Assembly (NCBI GenBank): GCA_019634695.1
Contig: JAHCAW010000020.1
Coordinates: forward strand, 1-63,709
DNA from: Candidatus Sumerlaeia bacterium
GTDB lineage: Bacteria > Sumerlaeota > Sumerlaeia > SLMS01 > JAHLLQ01
Reading direction: 5' to 3'
DNA length: 63,709 bases
Shown here: piece after piece, positions 51,645 through 61,389 of the stretch
How the letters are laid out: the number at the start of each line of letters is the position of its first letter
Numbering within the stretch: position 1 is the stretch's first letter
Made by a program: the position numbers and the translations under genes
The notes under the pieces: model-generated
Told to the model about the DNA's origin: nothing
What the model saw: only the letters and a program-made list of their open reading frames with translations
The model's database searches: none

Positions 51645-52085
51645 CAAGGGGATGCCGTGCCGGGCGCGTGCGAAAAGTCGAAAGCGACTCCCTCCGTCCG
51701 GGCGGCAGCAAGCAGCGACTGACTGATCCAGAGTGGCCAAGTGTGCTCCCAGTCGGAGCGTAAGCTCGAGGTAGGCCGCGTCGTAGACCGTCAGGCGATG
51801 AATCCTTGAAAGCTCGAGCGTGCGACGGAAGGCTATCCTGGGCGACTCGGAATCTGCGATGATCGGCATTGCATCCAGATCGCGAAGGATCTCGGCAACT
51901 TCCTCCGAATGGAGCCGCCCCTTTCGCTCATTCATTGCGAGAACGTTGGCCACTTCCAGGAACCAGAGGGCAGGAACTGTGGCGCCGAGCTCCAGAACCT
52001 TGGCCATTGCATGGTCGGCATGGGCGTTGATCTCGTCCGGCGCAGACCAAGCGATGGCGATGGAGGCATCGATGACCAGACTCAT
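51644..52085 (-). pseudogene. vapC: VapC-type PIN toxin, frameshifted near its C-terminus
   Basis: The start MSLVIDASIAIAWSAPDE, EVANVLAMNE, LTVYDAAYLELTLRL and LATLDQS carry the four acidic PIN residues of a VapC RNase. After LATLDQS the frame is shifted by a 4-bp tandem duplication, ACTGACTG on the plus strand (51718-51725). Removing one copy restores LDQSLLAAARTEGVAFDF and a stop at 51644-51646, a normal-length toxin of about 145 aa. As it stands, the frame runs open antisense to the propeller gene for over 1.7 kb, to 49929. Start ATG overlaps the antitoxin stop (ATGA). Catalytic residues lie before the shift, so activity is uncertain rather than clearly lost. Confidence 0.8.
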
Positions 52086-52333
52086 CGGCGACCCGAGTCT
52101 CGCGAGGCGATGACTTCCGACAGCGACAGCCCGCGGCCTTCGAGGCGAATCTTCTCACGCCGCACCCGGTTGCGATCCATCGCCGCGTGTGCCTTGGTCG
52201 CGTCGCAGGCTGCCGGAACGATGGTCGCCACATGGCGATCGCCTCTCAGGACGGCAACACGCTCGCCGCGCTCGACGCGATCAAGCAGTTCGGCAAAGTG
52301 GGAGTTGGCTTCAGAGTCCTGAATGGTAACCAT
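52082..52333 (-). CDS. Phd/YefM-type antitoxin
   Basis: An 83-aa antitoxin. It has the Phd/YefM opening MVTIQDSEANSHFAELLDRVERGERVAVLRG (split over strand, helix and wing) and a disordered basic tail that would wrap the toxin. GGAG precedes the ATG by nine bases. It overlaps vapC by four bases in the usual antitoxin-toxin order. Confidence 0.85.
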   Translation of the reverse strand: MVTIQDSEANSHFAELLDRVERGERVAVLRGDRHVATIVPAACDATKAHAAMDRNRVRREKIRLEGRGLSLSEVIASRDSGRR

Positions 52334-52547
52334 GGTTCACGCTCCGTCCTGCATAGTGGCTAGGGGTCGACGGTGGTCCCCGTCAAGTCGAGACCCCACC
52401 CCGAGACCGCGGACCATGCCTCCGGCGGGAGAATAACGGAGCCGGGTCGTCGTAGGACGCCTCGGCAGCGCGTCCTTGAACGGGCCATTGACCCGGCATC
52501 AGACGGCGGCCAGCATCGGATCACTCCGGACGAGGCAGGCCGCTCCC

Positions 52548-53777
52548 ATGTTTGGCAAAGGCATCCCGAAGGGAAAGGCTCCAAAGCCCGGCGTGCAGCC
52601 GGTCGAGCCGCGTGAGTTCCACCCGACGGCTCCGCCGGCCGCGGGCGCAGCGCCGGTCGCGCCGCCCACGGGGCCCCAGCCCGTACTCGAAGTGCAGGCG
52701 ATGCCGACCAGCGGGCACAAGTTCTCGTGCGCGCGATGCGGCGCGGGGCTGGCCTACTCCCCCGGCGTGGCAGATCTGGCGTGCGAGCACTGCGGCCACG
52801 TCACACACATTCCGCAGAGCGAGAGCGAGGTCGAGGAGCTTTCGTTCGAGAAGTACTTCGAATCCGGGGCGGTTGCCGAGGAGGTGCTCGAAGGTGTCGC
52901 CAACGAAACGCGATGCCCGGGCTGCGGCGCCGTCGTCGAACTCTCCGCGCAGATCGCGCACGACCTGTGTCCCTTCTGCGGCTCGCACCTGACGAACCGC
53001 GTCGAGGCGGCCCAGCCGATGATGCGCCCCGGCGGCGTGCTGCCCTTCCGCATCGAGCAGCGCGACGCCCGCGCCCGTTTCGCCCAATGGGTCAAGTCGC
53101 GCTGGTTCGCCCCCGGCGACTTTGGCAAGCTCGACAAGCTCGACCGCGTCAACGGCCTCTATGTGCCCTACTGGACCTACGACGCGATGACCTTCTCCTT
53201 CTTCACCGGCATGCGCGGCGACGCCTACTACGTCACGGTCGGCACCGGCAAGAATCGCCGCACCCAGCGCCGCATCCGCTGGACGCCGGTCTCCGGCACG
53301 ATCCGCCACTTCTTCGACGACGTGCTGGTGTGCGGATCGAAGAGCCTGCCCGACAAGCAGTTGCAGGCCCTCGAGCCGTGGGACCTGAAGAAGGCCGAGC
53401 CGTACGACGCGGGGTACCTGGCCGGCTACCAGACGGAGCGGTATCAAGTGAGCGCGCTCGACGGCTTCAAGCTGGCGCGCTCGGTCATGGACCGGGAAAT
53501 CGACCGGATGGTACGCATGCAGATCGGCGGCGACGAGCAGCGCGTCTCCTCGATCAGCACGCAACACGAGGGCATCACGTTCAAGCTGCTGCTGCTGCCG
53601 GTGTGGCTGTCGGTCTATCGCTACGGCGACAAGCCGTACCGGGTGCTGATCAACGCCCGCACCGGCGAAGTGCAGGGTGAGCGCCCGTGGAGCGTTGCCA
53701 AGATCGGGCTGACAGTCCTGTTCGCGCTGGCCGTGCTGGTCCCACTCATCCTGGCCATCGTCCGGGCGAGCTCGTGA
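52548..53777 (+). CDS. Zinc-ribbon protein with C-terminal membrane anchor
   Basis: A 409-aa protein with a Pro-rich N-terminus and two zinc ribbons (FSCARCGAGL...CEHCGH and RCPGCGAVVEL...CPFCGS). A large all-beta/alpha domain contains LYVPYWTYDAMTFSFFTGMRG, and a final membrane helix (LTVLFALAVLVPLILAIV) follows. The pattern matches proteins often annotated as TFIIB-type zinc-ribbon-containing; the role is unknown. ATG 52548 was chosen because it opens a low-complexity MFGKGIPKGK tail after GAGG. Confidence 0.72.
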   Translation: MFGKGIPKGKAPKPGVQPVEPREFHPTAPPAAGAAPVAPPTGPQPVLEVQAMPTSGHKFSCARCGAGLAYSPGVADLACEHCGHVTHIPQSESEVEELSFEKYFESGAVAEEVLEGVANETRCPGCGAVVELSAQIAHDLCPFCGSHLTNRVEAAQPMMRPGGVLPFRIEQRDARARFAQWVKSRWFAPGDFGKLDKLDRVNGLYVPYWTYDAMTFSFFTGMRGDAYYVTVGTGKNRRTQRRIRWTPVSGTIRHFFDDVLVCGSKSLPDKQLQALEPWDLKKAEPYDAGYLAGYQTERYQVSALDGFKLARSVMDREIDRMVRMQIGGDEQRVSSISTQHEGITFKLLLLPVWLSVYRYGDKPYRVLINARTGEVQGERPWSVAKIGLTVLFALAVLVPLILAIVRASS

Positions 53778-53852
53778 AACGAGTTCGGAAAACTGAAAAC
53801 AGTCGGCGATGATGCCCGGCACGGATCGGCGCTGGCGACGCGCAACGGGAAA

Positions 53853-53954
53853 TACCCCAACGGGGTTTCGTCCATTAGCCCGGGGTTGCCGAGGAACGAG
53901 GCTACCCCGGGTAATCGGAATATTCAATTCAACCCCAACGGGGTTGCGTCAAGA
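53853..53954 (+). repeat. Left palindromic arm of the IS200-like element
   Basis: Contains hairpins ACCCC-AAC-GGGGT (53854-53866), CCCGGGGT...ACCCCGGG (53879-53911) and CAACCCC-AAC-GGGGTTG (53930-53946). It repeats inverted at 54536-54638. Confidence 0.85.
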
Positions 53955-53979
53955 AGGCCTCTGCCCGCGCAGCAGCGAT

Positions 53980-54435
53980 TCAATCCCACACGTATCGCTC
54001 ATCCCACTCAAGGTTGTGCTTCCTCAACAGCGCCCGGTATTCGTCCTGAAATGACTCCTTCCGGTGTCGCGCCTCCTGGCCAAGAACGTAGGAGCGAACG
54101 CGCTCGATATTCGACATGCTGACGGAAAACAGCCCACACCCGGATTGCCAGTAGAAGTCGGCAAGGTGCGGGCTCTGGGTCTTGATCCACGTGCTCGAGA
54201 CGCGCTTCACCTCCTTGACCCACTCGCGCTGCGTGATACCGCCCCCGAGCCTGGCAAGCACGTGCACATGATCCTCGACACCGCCGACCACGAGGGTGGG
54301 GCATTCGAGCTTGGCCGAGACTCCGCCAAGATAGGAATGAACCTCGGCACGCAGCACCGCGTCGCGCAGGAACGGTTGGCGGTTCTTGGTCGAGAAGACG
54401 AGATGCGCGTACATGGCCGAGAAGGACTGGGGCAT
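53980..54435 (-). CDS. tnpA: IS200/IS605-family transposase TnpA
   Basis: A 151-aa HUH single-strand transposase. It opens MPQSFSAMYAHLVFSTKNRQPF and has the HVH metal pair at 56-58 (EDHVHVL). The probable nucleophile is Tyr116 in the helix VRSYVLGQEARHRK, with conserved Gln120, and it ends in ...LRKHNLEWDERYVWD. Length and motifs are those of a complete IS200 TnpA. The ATG at 54435 follows AAGGAG at eight bases. No TnpB is present. Confidence 0.95.
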   Translation of the reverse strand: MPQSFSAMYAHLVFSTKNRQPFLRDAVLRAEVHSYLGGVSAKLECPTLVVGGVEDHVHVLARLGGGITQREWVKEVKRVSSTWIKTQSPHLADFYWQSGCGLFSVSMSNIERVRSYVLGQEARHRKESFQDEYRALLRKHNLEWDERYVWD

Positions 54436-54535
54436 TCTGTCGACTCCTTGGAAGGATCCCTTTGCCTGCATGCGGGACGATTCGCCCGCCGGAGTCAACG
54501 CGGAAGGGAGAAGCGTGCTGCGGACCTTCGTGCTC

Positions 54536-54638
54536 TCTTGACGCAACCCCGTTGGGGTTGAATTGGTATGTGTTCACTACCCGGGGTAGCCTCGTTCCTC
54601 GGCAACCCCGGGCTATCAGCCGGTACCCCGTTGGGGTA
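54536..54638 (-). repeat. Right palindromic arm of the IS200-like element
   Basis: The inverted copy of 53853-53954. The central 38-base block and the inner 30-base block are identical; spacers between blocks differ. Confidence 0.85.
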
Positions 54639-54707
54639 CTCCCCCGCCGTTCCGCTGCTCCGGTTCTTCACTGGCCATCTTGCGGGCGCGCTCGTAACTG
54701 GGCATCC

Positions 54708-56564
54708 TCACCGCCTCAAGTAGATGTTTCCCGCGCTGATCGCCCCGTTGGTCGGGTCGTACGGTGGTTGCTTCGTGATGTCCGGATCGAACCAGCGATA
54801 GCCGCCGAGGTAGGTGCCGACGGGTGCCGGAGGGAAGGGCAGGAGTGATTGCACTTCGGTTGCCTCACCCCCTCTGTATTTCGCCTCATCGCCATCCGGG
54901 CCGAAGGAGAGGATGATGGCCGGGTCGTCGGCCGTCACGACGTAGCTCGAGTGGCGGGTGTCGGCGAAGGGATCGGGCGGCAATCCCCACGGGAACATCA
55001 GCAGGATTTCGCTTTGCGTCTGTGGCAGCTCCCTGTCGACCGGGAAGGGGTACTCGCGCTCGCGCGGCACGAAGAGTCGAATGTCGCCCGCGCTGAGCGT
55101 TCCGTTCGTGGGATCGTATTCGATCAGGCCGCGTCCGTCCGCGCGGTTCGGGCCGATGCTGTAGAGAACGAAATCCTTCGCGTCGTCGCGCCGAAAGCGC
55201 AAGGGCGCCGCGTCTGCCGAGAATGGATCCGGCGCGATTGCGGGTAGAATCGTCGTGAAGCGATCGGCGCCTTCGGCCGGGTAGTCTCCCCCGGCGAGCA
55301 ACTCGTGCCGCACCGCGGCGCCGGACAGAACGAGGGCCATGCGGGCGAGCGAGTGGTCCGCGCGCGTCCTGCACTCTGCTCCCCTGTCCGAGTCGACGAA
55401 GCTCAACTCATCAGGCATTCTCAAGTAGGGCGGCCTGAGCGTGGCTTGAACATAAGCGTGGTATGCTTCCTCCAAGCGCGGCCAATGCTGTTCAAGAGCC
55501 TCGCCACGCAGGAAGCCGTTCAGGAATGCCAGTTCCAGCCCACCCACCGTCCTGGATACCCTCCCGATGCCGATGAGGCGGTCGATGAGGTAGGCACTAG
55601 AACCGGTCATGGAAGTATTGGTGCGGTGTAGTCCGAAGTACAGGTCCAATGCCAGCTCTACCTCCCCGCGGAGCAGATGGAAGTCCCCTTCGACGCCCAG
55701 GCATCTCGGCAAGTAGAAGTACTGGAATGACATGGTGCGAAACTCGCGAGGAAGAACCAGTGGAAAGGAGTCGGCAAGGTACACGTCCTCATAGCTGGCG
55801 TGGAGCACCAGGCGCTTGGCATCCTCCATCGGCGGAAGTTCCTTGTCGAACCGGAGCGCACCCAACTTCACCATGAGGTTTCGGCCTTCTCGCGTCTGCT
55901 CATCAGAGATGAACATCAAAGAGTAGTAGGCGGCGGCGGATCGGAGAGTCGAGTTCTCCTCCCGGGCCAATTCATCCTCCCACATGTCCAGTCGCGTCCG
56001 CAGCAATTCCAGGTCCTTGCTCAGGGCCGCGTCGTCAAGTGCCAGCAGCCACAACGTCCGATCGTTCGGGAAGTCGTTCAGGAGCTCATCGAGCAATGCG
56101 TGCTGTCGGGGGTTTTGATCCTCGAATTGCGCAACGAGTTCCACTGCGCGTGGATCGGGCAGGCGAAGCCAACTCGAGGGAGCTTCCAGTTCCTCCGAAT
56201 CCAGATACGTTCTGATAGTTTCCCTCAGGGAGTCTGGAGCATCCGATTCCCAGCGTGGGAAATACAACTCACTGGCGACCCTGTCCCAGTCGCCGCTCGG
56301 GGCATGTCGCATGACTGAGGCTGTGCTTCGAGCCCTGTAGAACTGAAGAACATGCCCTTGCTCGATTTCGAAGGTCATCCCACCAGCGCCCGCCTCGCCG
56401 CCCCAAGGGCGATGCAGCTTGGCGGCGACGGCCTTCCCATCGCGGAAGGTCACCTCGATGATGTGACCCGTGTCGCGCTCGATGTAGAGTTCGCGGGTGC
56501 GCTCGGAGCAGCCGGCGAGGGCGAGCGCCAGGAGGAGCCGCAACGACGAGACGAGCTTCTCCAT
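54708..56564 (-). CDS. Large lipoprotein with two pseudopilin-like tail motifs
   Basis: A 618-aa lipoprotein (lipobox LALAGC, Cys19). Most of it is helical and not recognised. Residues about 465-500 read VLYSIGPNRADGRGLIEYDP, then TNGTLSAGDIRLF. The extreme C-terminus has PYDPTNGAISAGNIYL. These match the calcium-loop tail of GspG-type pseudopilins in PVC-like bacteria and the tail of the secreted protein at 44.3-45.5 kb. It sits next to an ABC ATPase on the same strand. Function unknown. Confidence 0.7.
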   Translation of the reverse strand: MEKLVSSLRLLLALALAGCSERTRELYIERDTGHIIEVTFRDGKAVAAKLHRPWGGEAGAGGMTFEIEQGHVLQFYRARSTASVMRHAPSGDWDRVASELYFPRWESDAPDSLRETIRTYLDSEELEAPSSWLRLPDPRAVELVAQFEDQNPRQHALLDELLNDFPNDRTLWLLALDDAALSKDLELLRTRLDMWEDELAREENSTLRSAAAYYSLMFISDEQTREGRNLMVKLGALRFDKELPPMEDAKRLVLHASYEDVYLADSFPLVLPREFRTMSFQYFYLPRCLGVEGDFHLLRGEVELALDLYFGLHRTNTSMTGSSAYLIDRLIGIGRVSRTVGGLELAFLNGFLRGEALEQHWPRLEEAYHAYVQATLRPPYLRMPDELSFVDSDRGAECRTRADHSLARMALVLSGAAVRHELLAGGDYPAEGADRFTTILPAIAPDPFSADAAPLRFRRDDAKDFVLYSIGPNRADGRGLIEYDPTNGTLSAGDIRLFVPREREYPFPVDRELPQTQSEILLMFPWGLPPDPFADTRHSSYVVTADDPAIILSFGPDGDEAKYRGGEATEVQSLLPFPPAPVGTYLGGYRWFDPDITKQPPYDPTNGAISAGNIYLRR

Positions 56565-56594
56565 GGCGCCCTCGTGCCCGGGTTGGCGGCTGGG

Positions 56595-57524
<930 letters not shown>

Positions 57525-57631
57525 GAGGCACGACTCCTGGAGCGGGGCGCTGGGTGCTCGGCGGGAACGCCGGACCTGACCGCGTCAGCCTGCCGAAGGA
57601 CGTGGGCGTCCGCAAGGCCGGGATTGCGGAT

Positions 57632-58798
57632 TCACAAATCCTTCTCAAGGGTCTCGAACAGGCGCCGGGCCTTGGCGACGTCGCCGGTCAGCTCCAGCCC
57701 CAGCTCGACGTGCTCGGCGTGCTGGAGGGCATGCTCGATGCTCTTCAGGGCCTGGAAGAAGCGCCGCGGGGGGCCCGCCAGCCGCAGCGTCAGCCGCCCC
57801 CCGGCCTCGTCCACCTCCAGCGCCTGGACCAGTTCCCCGGTGCCCATCTGCAAGCGCCCGTGGTCTTCCTGCTGCTGGAGCACGCAGACCGGGGTGGGCA
57901 CCGACCGGGCCGCGCCGTTCTCGGCCACGAAGGAGAAGACGTTCGACCGCCCGGGCGTCAGCGGCATCTCGACGGCGAACCGTCCGTCGCGCACCGGCAC
58001 GCGGCGCGTCTTGAGCCGGTGGCGGACGAGCACCGATTCGGCCCCCGGCGCCGAGCCGGCAAAGTCGATCGCCATCTCGCGCACAACGCTCGGAAAGGCA
58101 TCGAGCGCGGGCGAGGCGAGCGTGAAGGGCGTGGCGGTGGAGTCCTCGGGATTCTCGGCGAAAAAGAGCTGCTCGAGGTTCTCGATCTCGCGCTCGAACG
58201 AGATGCCCATGTGGGCAAGTCCCTCGACGGGACAGCGTGCCCAAGCGATCTGGCCTTGAAGGATGAGCTTCTCGCGGCCGGGCACGATGGCCTCGATGCG
58301 TGCCTGCCGGGGTTGCTCGCCGATCATGTTGGCCAGGGCATGGGTCAACTGGCGCGTCTCGAGGCGGCATCCCTTGGGGCAGACGTCCACCAGGCGGACG
58401 ACGAAGAGTCGGGGCTGGAAGCTGATCTCGGGCACCATGACGCGCAGGAGTCCGGGGAAGCTGCACGCGCGGCGCAGGAAGCGGCGGCGCTGGACAGTAT
58501 CCTGCGGGGCCGGCGCCGGTGCGGTTGCCGGTTGCGGCACGGGGGGACCCGCACCGTGGGGCAGCCAGTCATCGGTCTCCGTGTCGCCCCAGAGGATCTG
58601 GGCCAACTCGCGGCGCTTGCGCATTTGGGTGCGACGATACTCAGGATCGACGAGGCGCACCTTGGCCGGCTCGCCAGGCGCCGGCAGGGCGCCGTCCTCG
58701 CCTTCCTGGACGATGCGTCGGAAGGGCTTGCCGGTCAGCGTGACAGGCTGCAACGGATTCGAGGCCCTGTCGGCCGGTTGCTCGGGATCCTGCCTCAT
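57632..58798 (-). CDS. PilZ-like domain protein
   Basis: A 388-aa protein. After a Pro-rich N-terminus, the block RRRFLRRACSFPGLLRV ... VVRLVDVCPKGCRLE at about 103-147 resembles a PilZ domain (RxxxR plus D-x-S-x-x-G), although the second motif reads DVCPKG. The rest is beta-rich and ends in a helical, charged segment. A cyclic-di-GMP sensor is a guess that depends on the degenerate motif. It is divergent from the ECF sigma factor. Confidence 0.5.
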   Translation of the reverse strand: MRQDPEQPADRASNPLQPVTLTGKPFRRIVQEGEDGALPAPGEPAKVRLVDPEYRRTQMRKRRELAQILWGDTETDDWLPHGAGPPVPQPATAPAPAPQDTVQRRRFLRRACSFPGLLRVMVPEISFQPRLFVVRLVDVCPKGCRLETRQLTHALANMIGEQPRQARIEAIVPGREKLILQGQIAWARCPVEGLAHMGISFEREIENLEQLFFAENPEDSTATPFTLASPALDAFPSVVREMAIDFAGSAPGAESVLVRHRLKTRRVPVRDGRFAVEMPLTPGRSNVFSFVAENGAARSVPTPVCVLQQQEDHGRLQMGTGELVQALEVDEAGGRLTLRLAGPPRRFFQALKSIEHALQHAEHVELGLELTGDVAKARRLFETLEKDL

Positions 58799-59016
58799 CG
58801 ATTGCCTCGTGCCGTTCGATGTCCTGCGGGGCTGGGTCGTCGTTCCGTGTAGGGGCGTATGGGCGTTGTGCGCAATCGGATTGCGGCGGAGCGGGATGAA
58901 ATGAAAGTGCCCCCGCAGGCCAGCAACGGGCTTGCCTCGCGGGACCGCGGCGCGAATACAGGGACGCCCGCTGGGGCGTGAATAGACCGGTTGCGGGTCC
59001 GTAGGGGACTCGGGAA

Positions 59017-59643
59017 GTGGACGGCGGGGCCTTGCGCGAACCAGTCACAGACCGCCAAGGCCCGCTGGCCGACGAGCCCGAGTTGCTCGAGCAGGCGCGC
59101 CGAGGCGACCGAGATGCCTACGGGAAGATCGTCGAACACTACCGCGAGCGGCTCTACTACGCCGCGCTCGGGCTGGTGCGAAATCACGACGACGCCCGCG
59201 ACATCAGCCAGGATGCCTTCATCCGGGCCTGGCAGGCCCTGGACCGCTTCCAGTCCGGGCGCCCCTTCTATCCGTGGCTCTATCGAATCGCCCACAATCT
59301 GGCCGTCGACCACCAGCGCCGCCACGGCCCCGGACGCCAGGTCTCGCTCGACGCCCTCATGGAGGACCGCCACGCGCAGTTCGCCGACGAGGACGAGCCG
59401 GGACACTGTGCCGGCGACGAAGCCGTCGATCGCGTGCAGGCCGAGCAGATGGCCCGCCATTTGCGCGTGGCCATGGAGGAGCTCAAGCCCGAGTTCCGGG
59501 AGATTCTGCTGATGAAGCACTATCAGGACATGGCGTACCGCGAGATCGCCGAGGCTCTCGACATCCCGATCGGCACGGTCATGTCCCGCCTGTTCCATGC
59601 GCGCAAGGCTCTGGGGCGCCTGATGGAGCGGCATCGTCCGTGA
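59017..59643 (+). CDS. ECF-type RNA polymerase sigma factor
   Basis: A 208-aa sigma factor with region 2 (DAYGKIVEHYRERLYYAALG, DARDISQDAFIRAWQALDRF, PWLYRIAHNLAVDHQRR) and region 4 (LKPEFREILLMKHYQDMAYREIAE split over helices, then LDIPIGTVMSRLFHARKALG). It begins at GTG 59017 with a weak GGGA site. The anti-sigma gene follows 50 bases downstream, so the pair is probably autoregulated; the 218-bp upstream spacer has no promoter I can define. Confidence 0.93.
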   Translation: MDGGALREPVTDRQGPLADEPELLEQARRGDRDAYGKIVEHYRERLYYAALGLVRNHDDARDISQDAFIRAWQALDRFQSGRPFYPWLYRIAHNLAVDHQRRHGPGRQVSLDALMEDRHAQFADEDEPGHCAGDEAVDRVQAEQMARHLRVAMEELKPEFREILLMKHYQDMAYREIAEALDIPIGTVMSRLFHARKALGRLMERHRP

Positions 59644-59692
59644 CACGAACGCGGGTGCCAACGAGCTCCGCGGAAAGGTTCAGACCCGTCCC

Positions 59693-60127
59693 ATGACGGA
59701 CAAGGAACAGCTTCCGGAAACCCTGATGGCCTACCTCGACGGCGAGCTGGCCCCCGAGGAGGCCCGCGCGTTCGAGGCGCTGCTGGACGCCCACCCGGAA
59801 TGGCGCAGCGAAGTCGAGCAGATGCGTGCCGTCGTCGCATCGAGCGCCGGGCTCCAGTTCCGTCCCGTGCCGGAAGGGACGTGGGACAACTACTGGGAGG
59901 AGATCGATTCGCGCATCGCGAAGCCGATCGGTTGGATTCTGGTGGGGATCGGGGGCTTTGGGCTGGCGGTGGCCGGGGCGGTGAAGGTCTTCCTGCTGGC
60001 CGAGAACATGTGGGTGCGGGTGGGGTTGGGTGCCGTGGTGGCCGGTCTGTTGTTGTTGTTTCTCAGCGTGTTGCGCGGCCACCTGCTGGAGCGTCCACAG
60101 GACCGCTACCGGAGGATCAAGCGATGA
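59693..60127 (+). CDS. Anti-sigma factor, membrane-anchored
   Basis: A 144-aa protein. The N-terminus (LMAYLDGELAPEEARAFEALL) has the helical anti-sigma fold but lacks the HxxxCxxC of zinc-binding members. Two membrane helices (about 78-100 and 105-127) follow, with a basic tail. Position after the sigma gene supports the role. The stop overlaps the next gene by four bases. Confidence 0.82.
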   Translation: MTDKEQLPETLMAYLDGELAPEEARAFEALLDAHPEWRSEVEQMRAVVASSAGLQFRPVPEGTWDNYWEEIDSRIAKPIGWILVGIGGFGLAVAGAVKVFLLAENMWVRVGLGAVVAGLLLLFLSVLRGHLLERPQDRYRRIKR

Positions 60128-60444
60128 TCTTGACGACGACGGAGACGGTGCCCGGGCGCGAGATTGCGTGCTGGGTGGGGCTTGCCAAGGGGTGCTCGGT
60201 GCGCGGGGCGCACGCGGGGGACGACCTTGTGGCGGGGATGAAGAACGCGCTCGGGGGCGAGGTGCACGAGTACACGCGGGTGCTGGCGCAGACGCGCGAG
60301 CAGGCGCTGGACCGGATGATCGAGGACGCTCGCCGGCTGGGCGCGGACGCGGTGGTGGGCGTGCGGCTCTGCTCGAGCGAGATCGGCGATGGCGTCGCGG
60401 AACTCGTTGCCTATGGGACGGCGGTGAAACTGAAGGCCAACTGA
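60124..60444 (+). CDS. YbjQ/UPF0145 family protein
   Basis: A 106-aa protein with the YbjQ pattern: TTTETVPGREIACWVGLAKG, then EQALDRMIEDARRLGADAVVGVRLCSS and the ending VAYGTAVKL. The family forms ring-like oligomers of unknown function. The ATGA overlap makes it the third gene of the sigma/anti-sigma operon. Confidence 0.9.
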   Translation: MILTTTETVPGREIACWVGLAKGCSVRGAHAGDDLVAGMKNALGGEVHEYTRVLAQTREQALDRMIEDARRLGADAVVGVRLCSSEIGDGVAELVAYGTAVKLKAN

Positions 60445-60457
60445 GTGGGAACGGCGG

Positions 60458-60844
60458 TCAGGAGCCGCCCGTCAGAAAGCTCGACCACGGAAGAACGTGC
60501 GGGTTCTTGGGTCGGCGTCCGATGGTGCAGGTGACCGGTTCGTTGTCGTTCGGGATGCCCAGCACGTAGGTGCCGCCGCTGGGGCAGACGGGATTGTTGC
60601 GGATGTAGCTTTCCTCGCCGACCAGGTAGGAGAGAGGGATCGTCAGGGGGACCTCTCCCTCAACACGCTCCATGATGATGTACTGCTGGATGGCTTGGTC
60701 GATGCGGATCAGGTTTTCCTGACAGGCGGTGGCTCGGGCGCGCTCGCGCGAGTGGATGAAGCCCGGGACGGCGATGGCCACCAGAATCCCGATGATCGCC
60801 ACGACGATCATGATTTCGATGAGGGTGAAACCCTTCTTGGCCAT
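60458..60844 (-). CDS. Type IV pilin/pseudopilin-like protein
   Basis: A 128-aa protein with a class III signal: MAKK-G-FTLIEIMIVVAIIGI, prepilin peptidase site after Gly5 and Glu at +5. The C-terminal half contains VCPSGGTYVLG and ends in TGGS. It closely resembles the neighbouring pilin gene, so they are likely duplicates. GAGGA precedes ATG 60844. It should polymerise or prime a pilus or secretion pseudopilus driven by a GspE-type ATPase. Confidence 0.92.
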   Translation of the reverse strand: MAKKGFTLIEIMIVVAIIGILVAIAVPGFIHSRERARATACQENLIRIDQAIQQYIIMERVEGEVPLTIPLSYLVGEESYIRNNPVCPSGGTYVLGIPNDNEPVTCTIGRRPKNPHVLPWSSFLTGGS

Positions 60845-60879
60845 GGTGGGTGTCCTCGCATTTCTTCGTGGCAAGAGAA

Positions 60880-60910
60880 GGGGGGGCGACCCTGAATGTG
60901 CCGCCCCCCC
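60880..60910 (-). promoter_or_regulatory. Hairpin between the two pilin genes
   Basis: A perfect 9-bp stem, GGGGGGGCG (60880-60888) with CGCCCCCCC (60902-60910), and a 13-base loop. It lies in the spacer after the upstream pilin. It may terminate or reduce readthrough into the downstream pilin gene; there is no strong T-run. Confidence 0.5.
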
Positions 60911-60945
60911 GGAGACCGTCAGACTACCGTCTTGTCAGGCGGAGA

Positions 60946-61317
60946 TCAGGAGCCGCCCGGGTACGGGTGGTTCGCGATGCTGCAGGTCACGGCCGGGCCG
61001 GTGTTGTTCAGGGTGTAGGCGCCGCCGCTGGGGCAGGTGGGGGTCGAGCGGATGTACTCGCCTTCGCCGACCAGGTTCGACCAGCCACTCGCGCCGCCGA
61101 GAGCGGTCACGGCCGCGGCCTGGTTCTCGAGGTTCTCCTCGATCAGGTACTGCTGCACGGCGCCGTCGATCTTGGTCTGGTTTTCCTGGCAAGCGTTGCG
61201 ACGGCTGGTTTCACGAGCCTTCAGGAAGCCCGGGACGGCGATCGCGATCAGGATGCCGATGATGGCAACCACGATCATGATCTCGACGAGGGTGAAGCCC
61301 TTCTTGGTGCGGATCAT
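60946..61317 (-). CDS. Type IV pilin/pseudopilin-like protein (major candidate)
   Basis: A 123-aa protein: MIRTKK-G-FTLVEIMIVVAIIGI, cleavage after Gly7 and Glu at +5. The globular half has TCPSGGAYTLNNTGPAVTCS and ends in PGGS. AAGGAG lies eight bases before ATG 61317. A good sigma-54 promoter lies upstream at 61374-61389, and an NtrC-type activator is the next gene upstream. This is probably the better expressed of the pilin pair. Confidence 0.94.
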   Translation of the reverse strand: MIRTKKGFTLVEIMIVVAIIGILIAIAVPGFLKARETSRRNACQENQTKIDGAVQQYLIEENLENQAAAVTALGGASGWSNLVGEGEYIRSTPTCPSGGAYTLNNTGPAVTCSIANHPYPGGS

Positions 61318-61373
61318 GGTGTTGACTCCTTGGGTTTGGTCGGGGGGTGACCCGTTTCGCTGAGGCCCTGTTA

Positions 61374-61389
61374 AGCCACTGCTGTGCCA
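61374..61389 (-). promoter_or_regulatory. Sigma-54 promoter of the pilin gene
   Basis: The minus strand reads TGGCACAGCAGTGGCT: -24 GG and -12 GC separated by exactly ten bases, with one change from the TTGC consensus at -12. It predicts a start near 61363, about 46 bases before the pilin ATG. PilR-sigma-54 control of pilins is well known. Confidence 0.7.

Larger units (their letters stand above)
53853..54638. mobile_element. IS200-like element with composite palindromic flanks
   Basis: About 786 bp: a single Y1 transposase gene bounded by roughly 102-bp inverted arms. Each arm holds three palindromes in the same order, and the arms are mirror images. Identical blocks of about 14, 38 and 30 bases alternate with unrelated spacers. 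No target duplication is visible, as expected for IS200/IS605-type movement. Confidence 0.85.
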
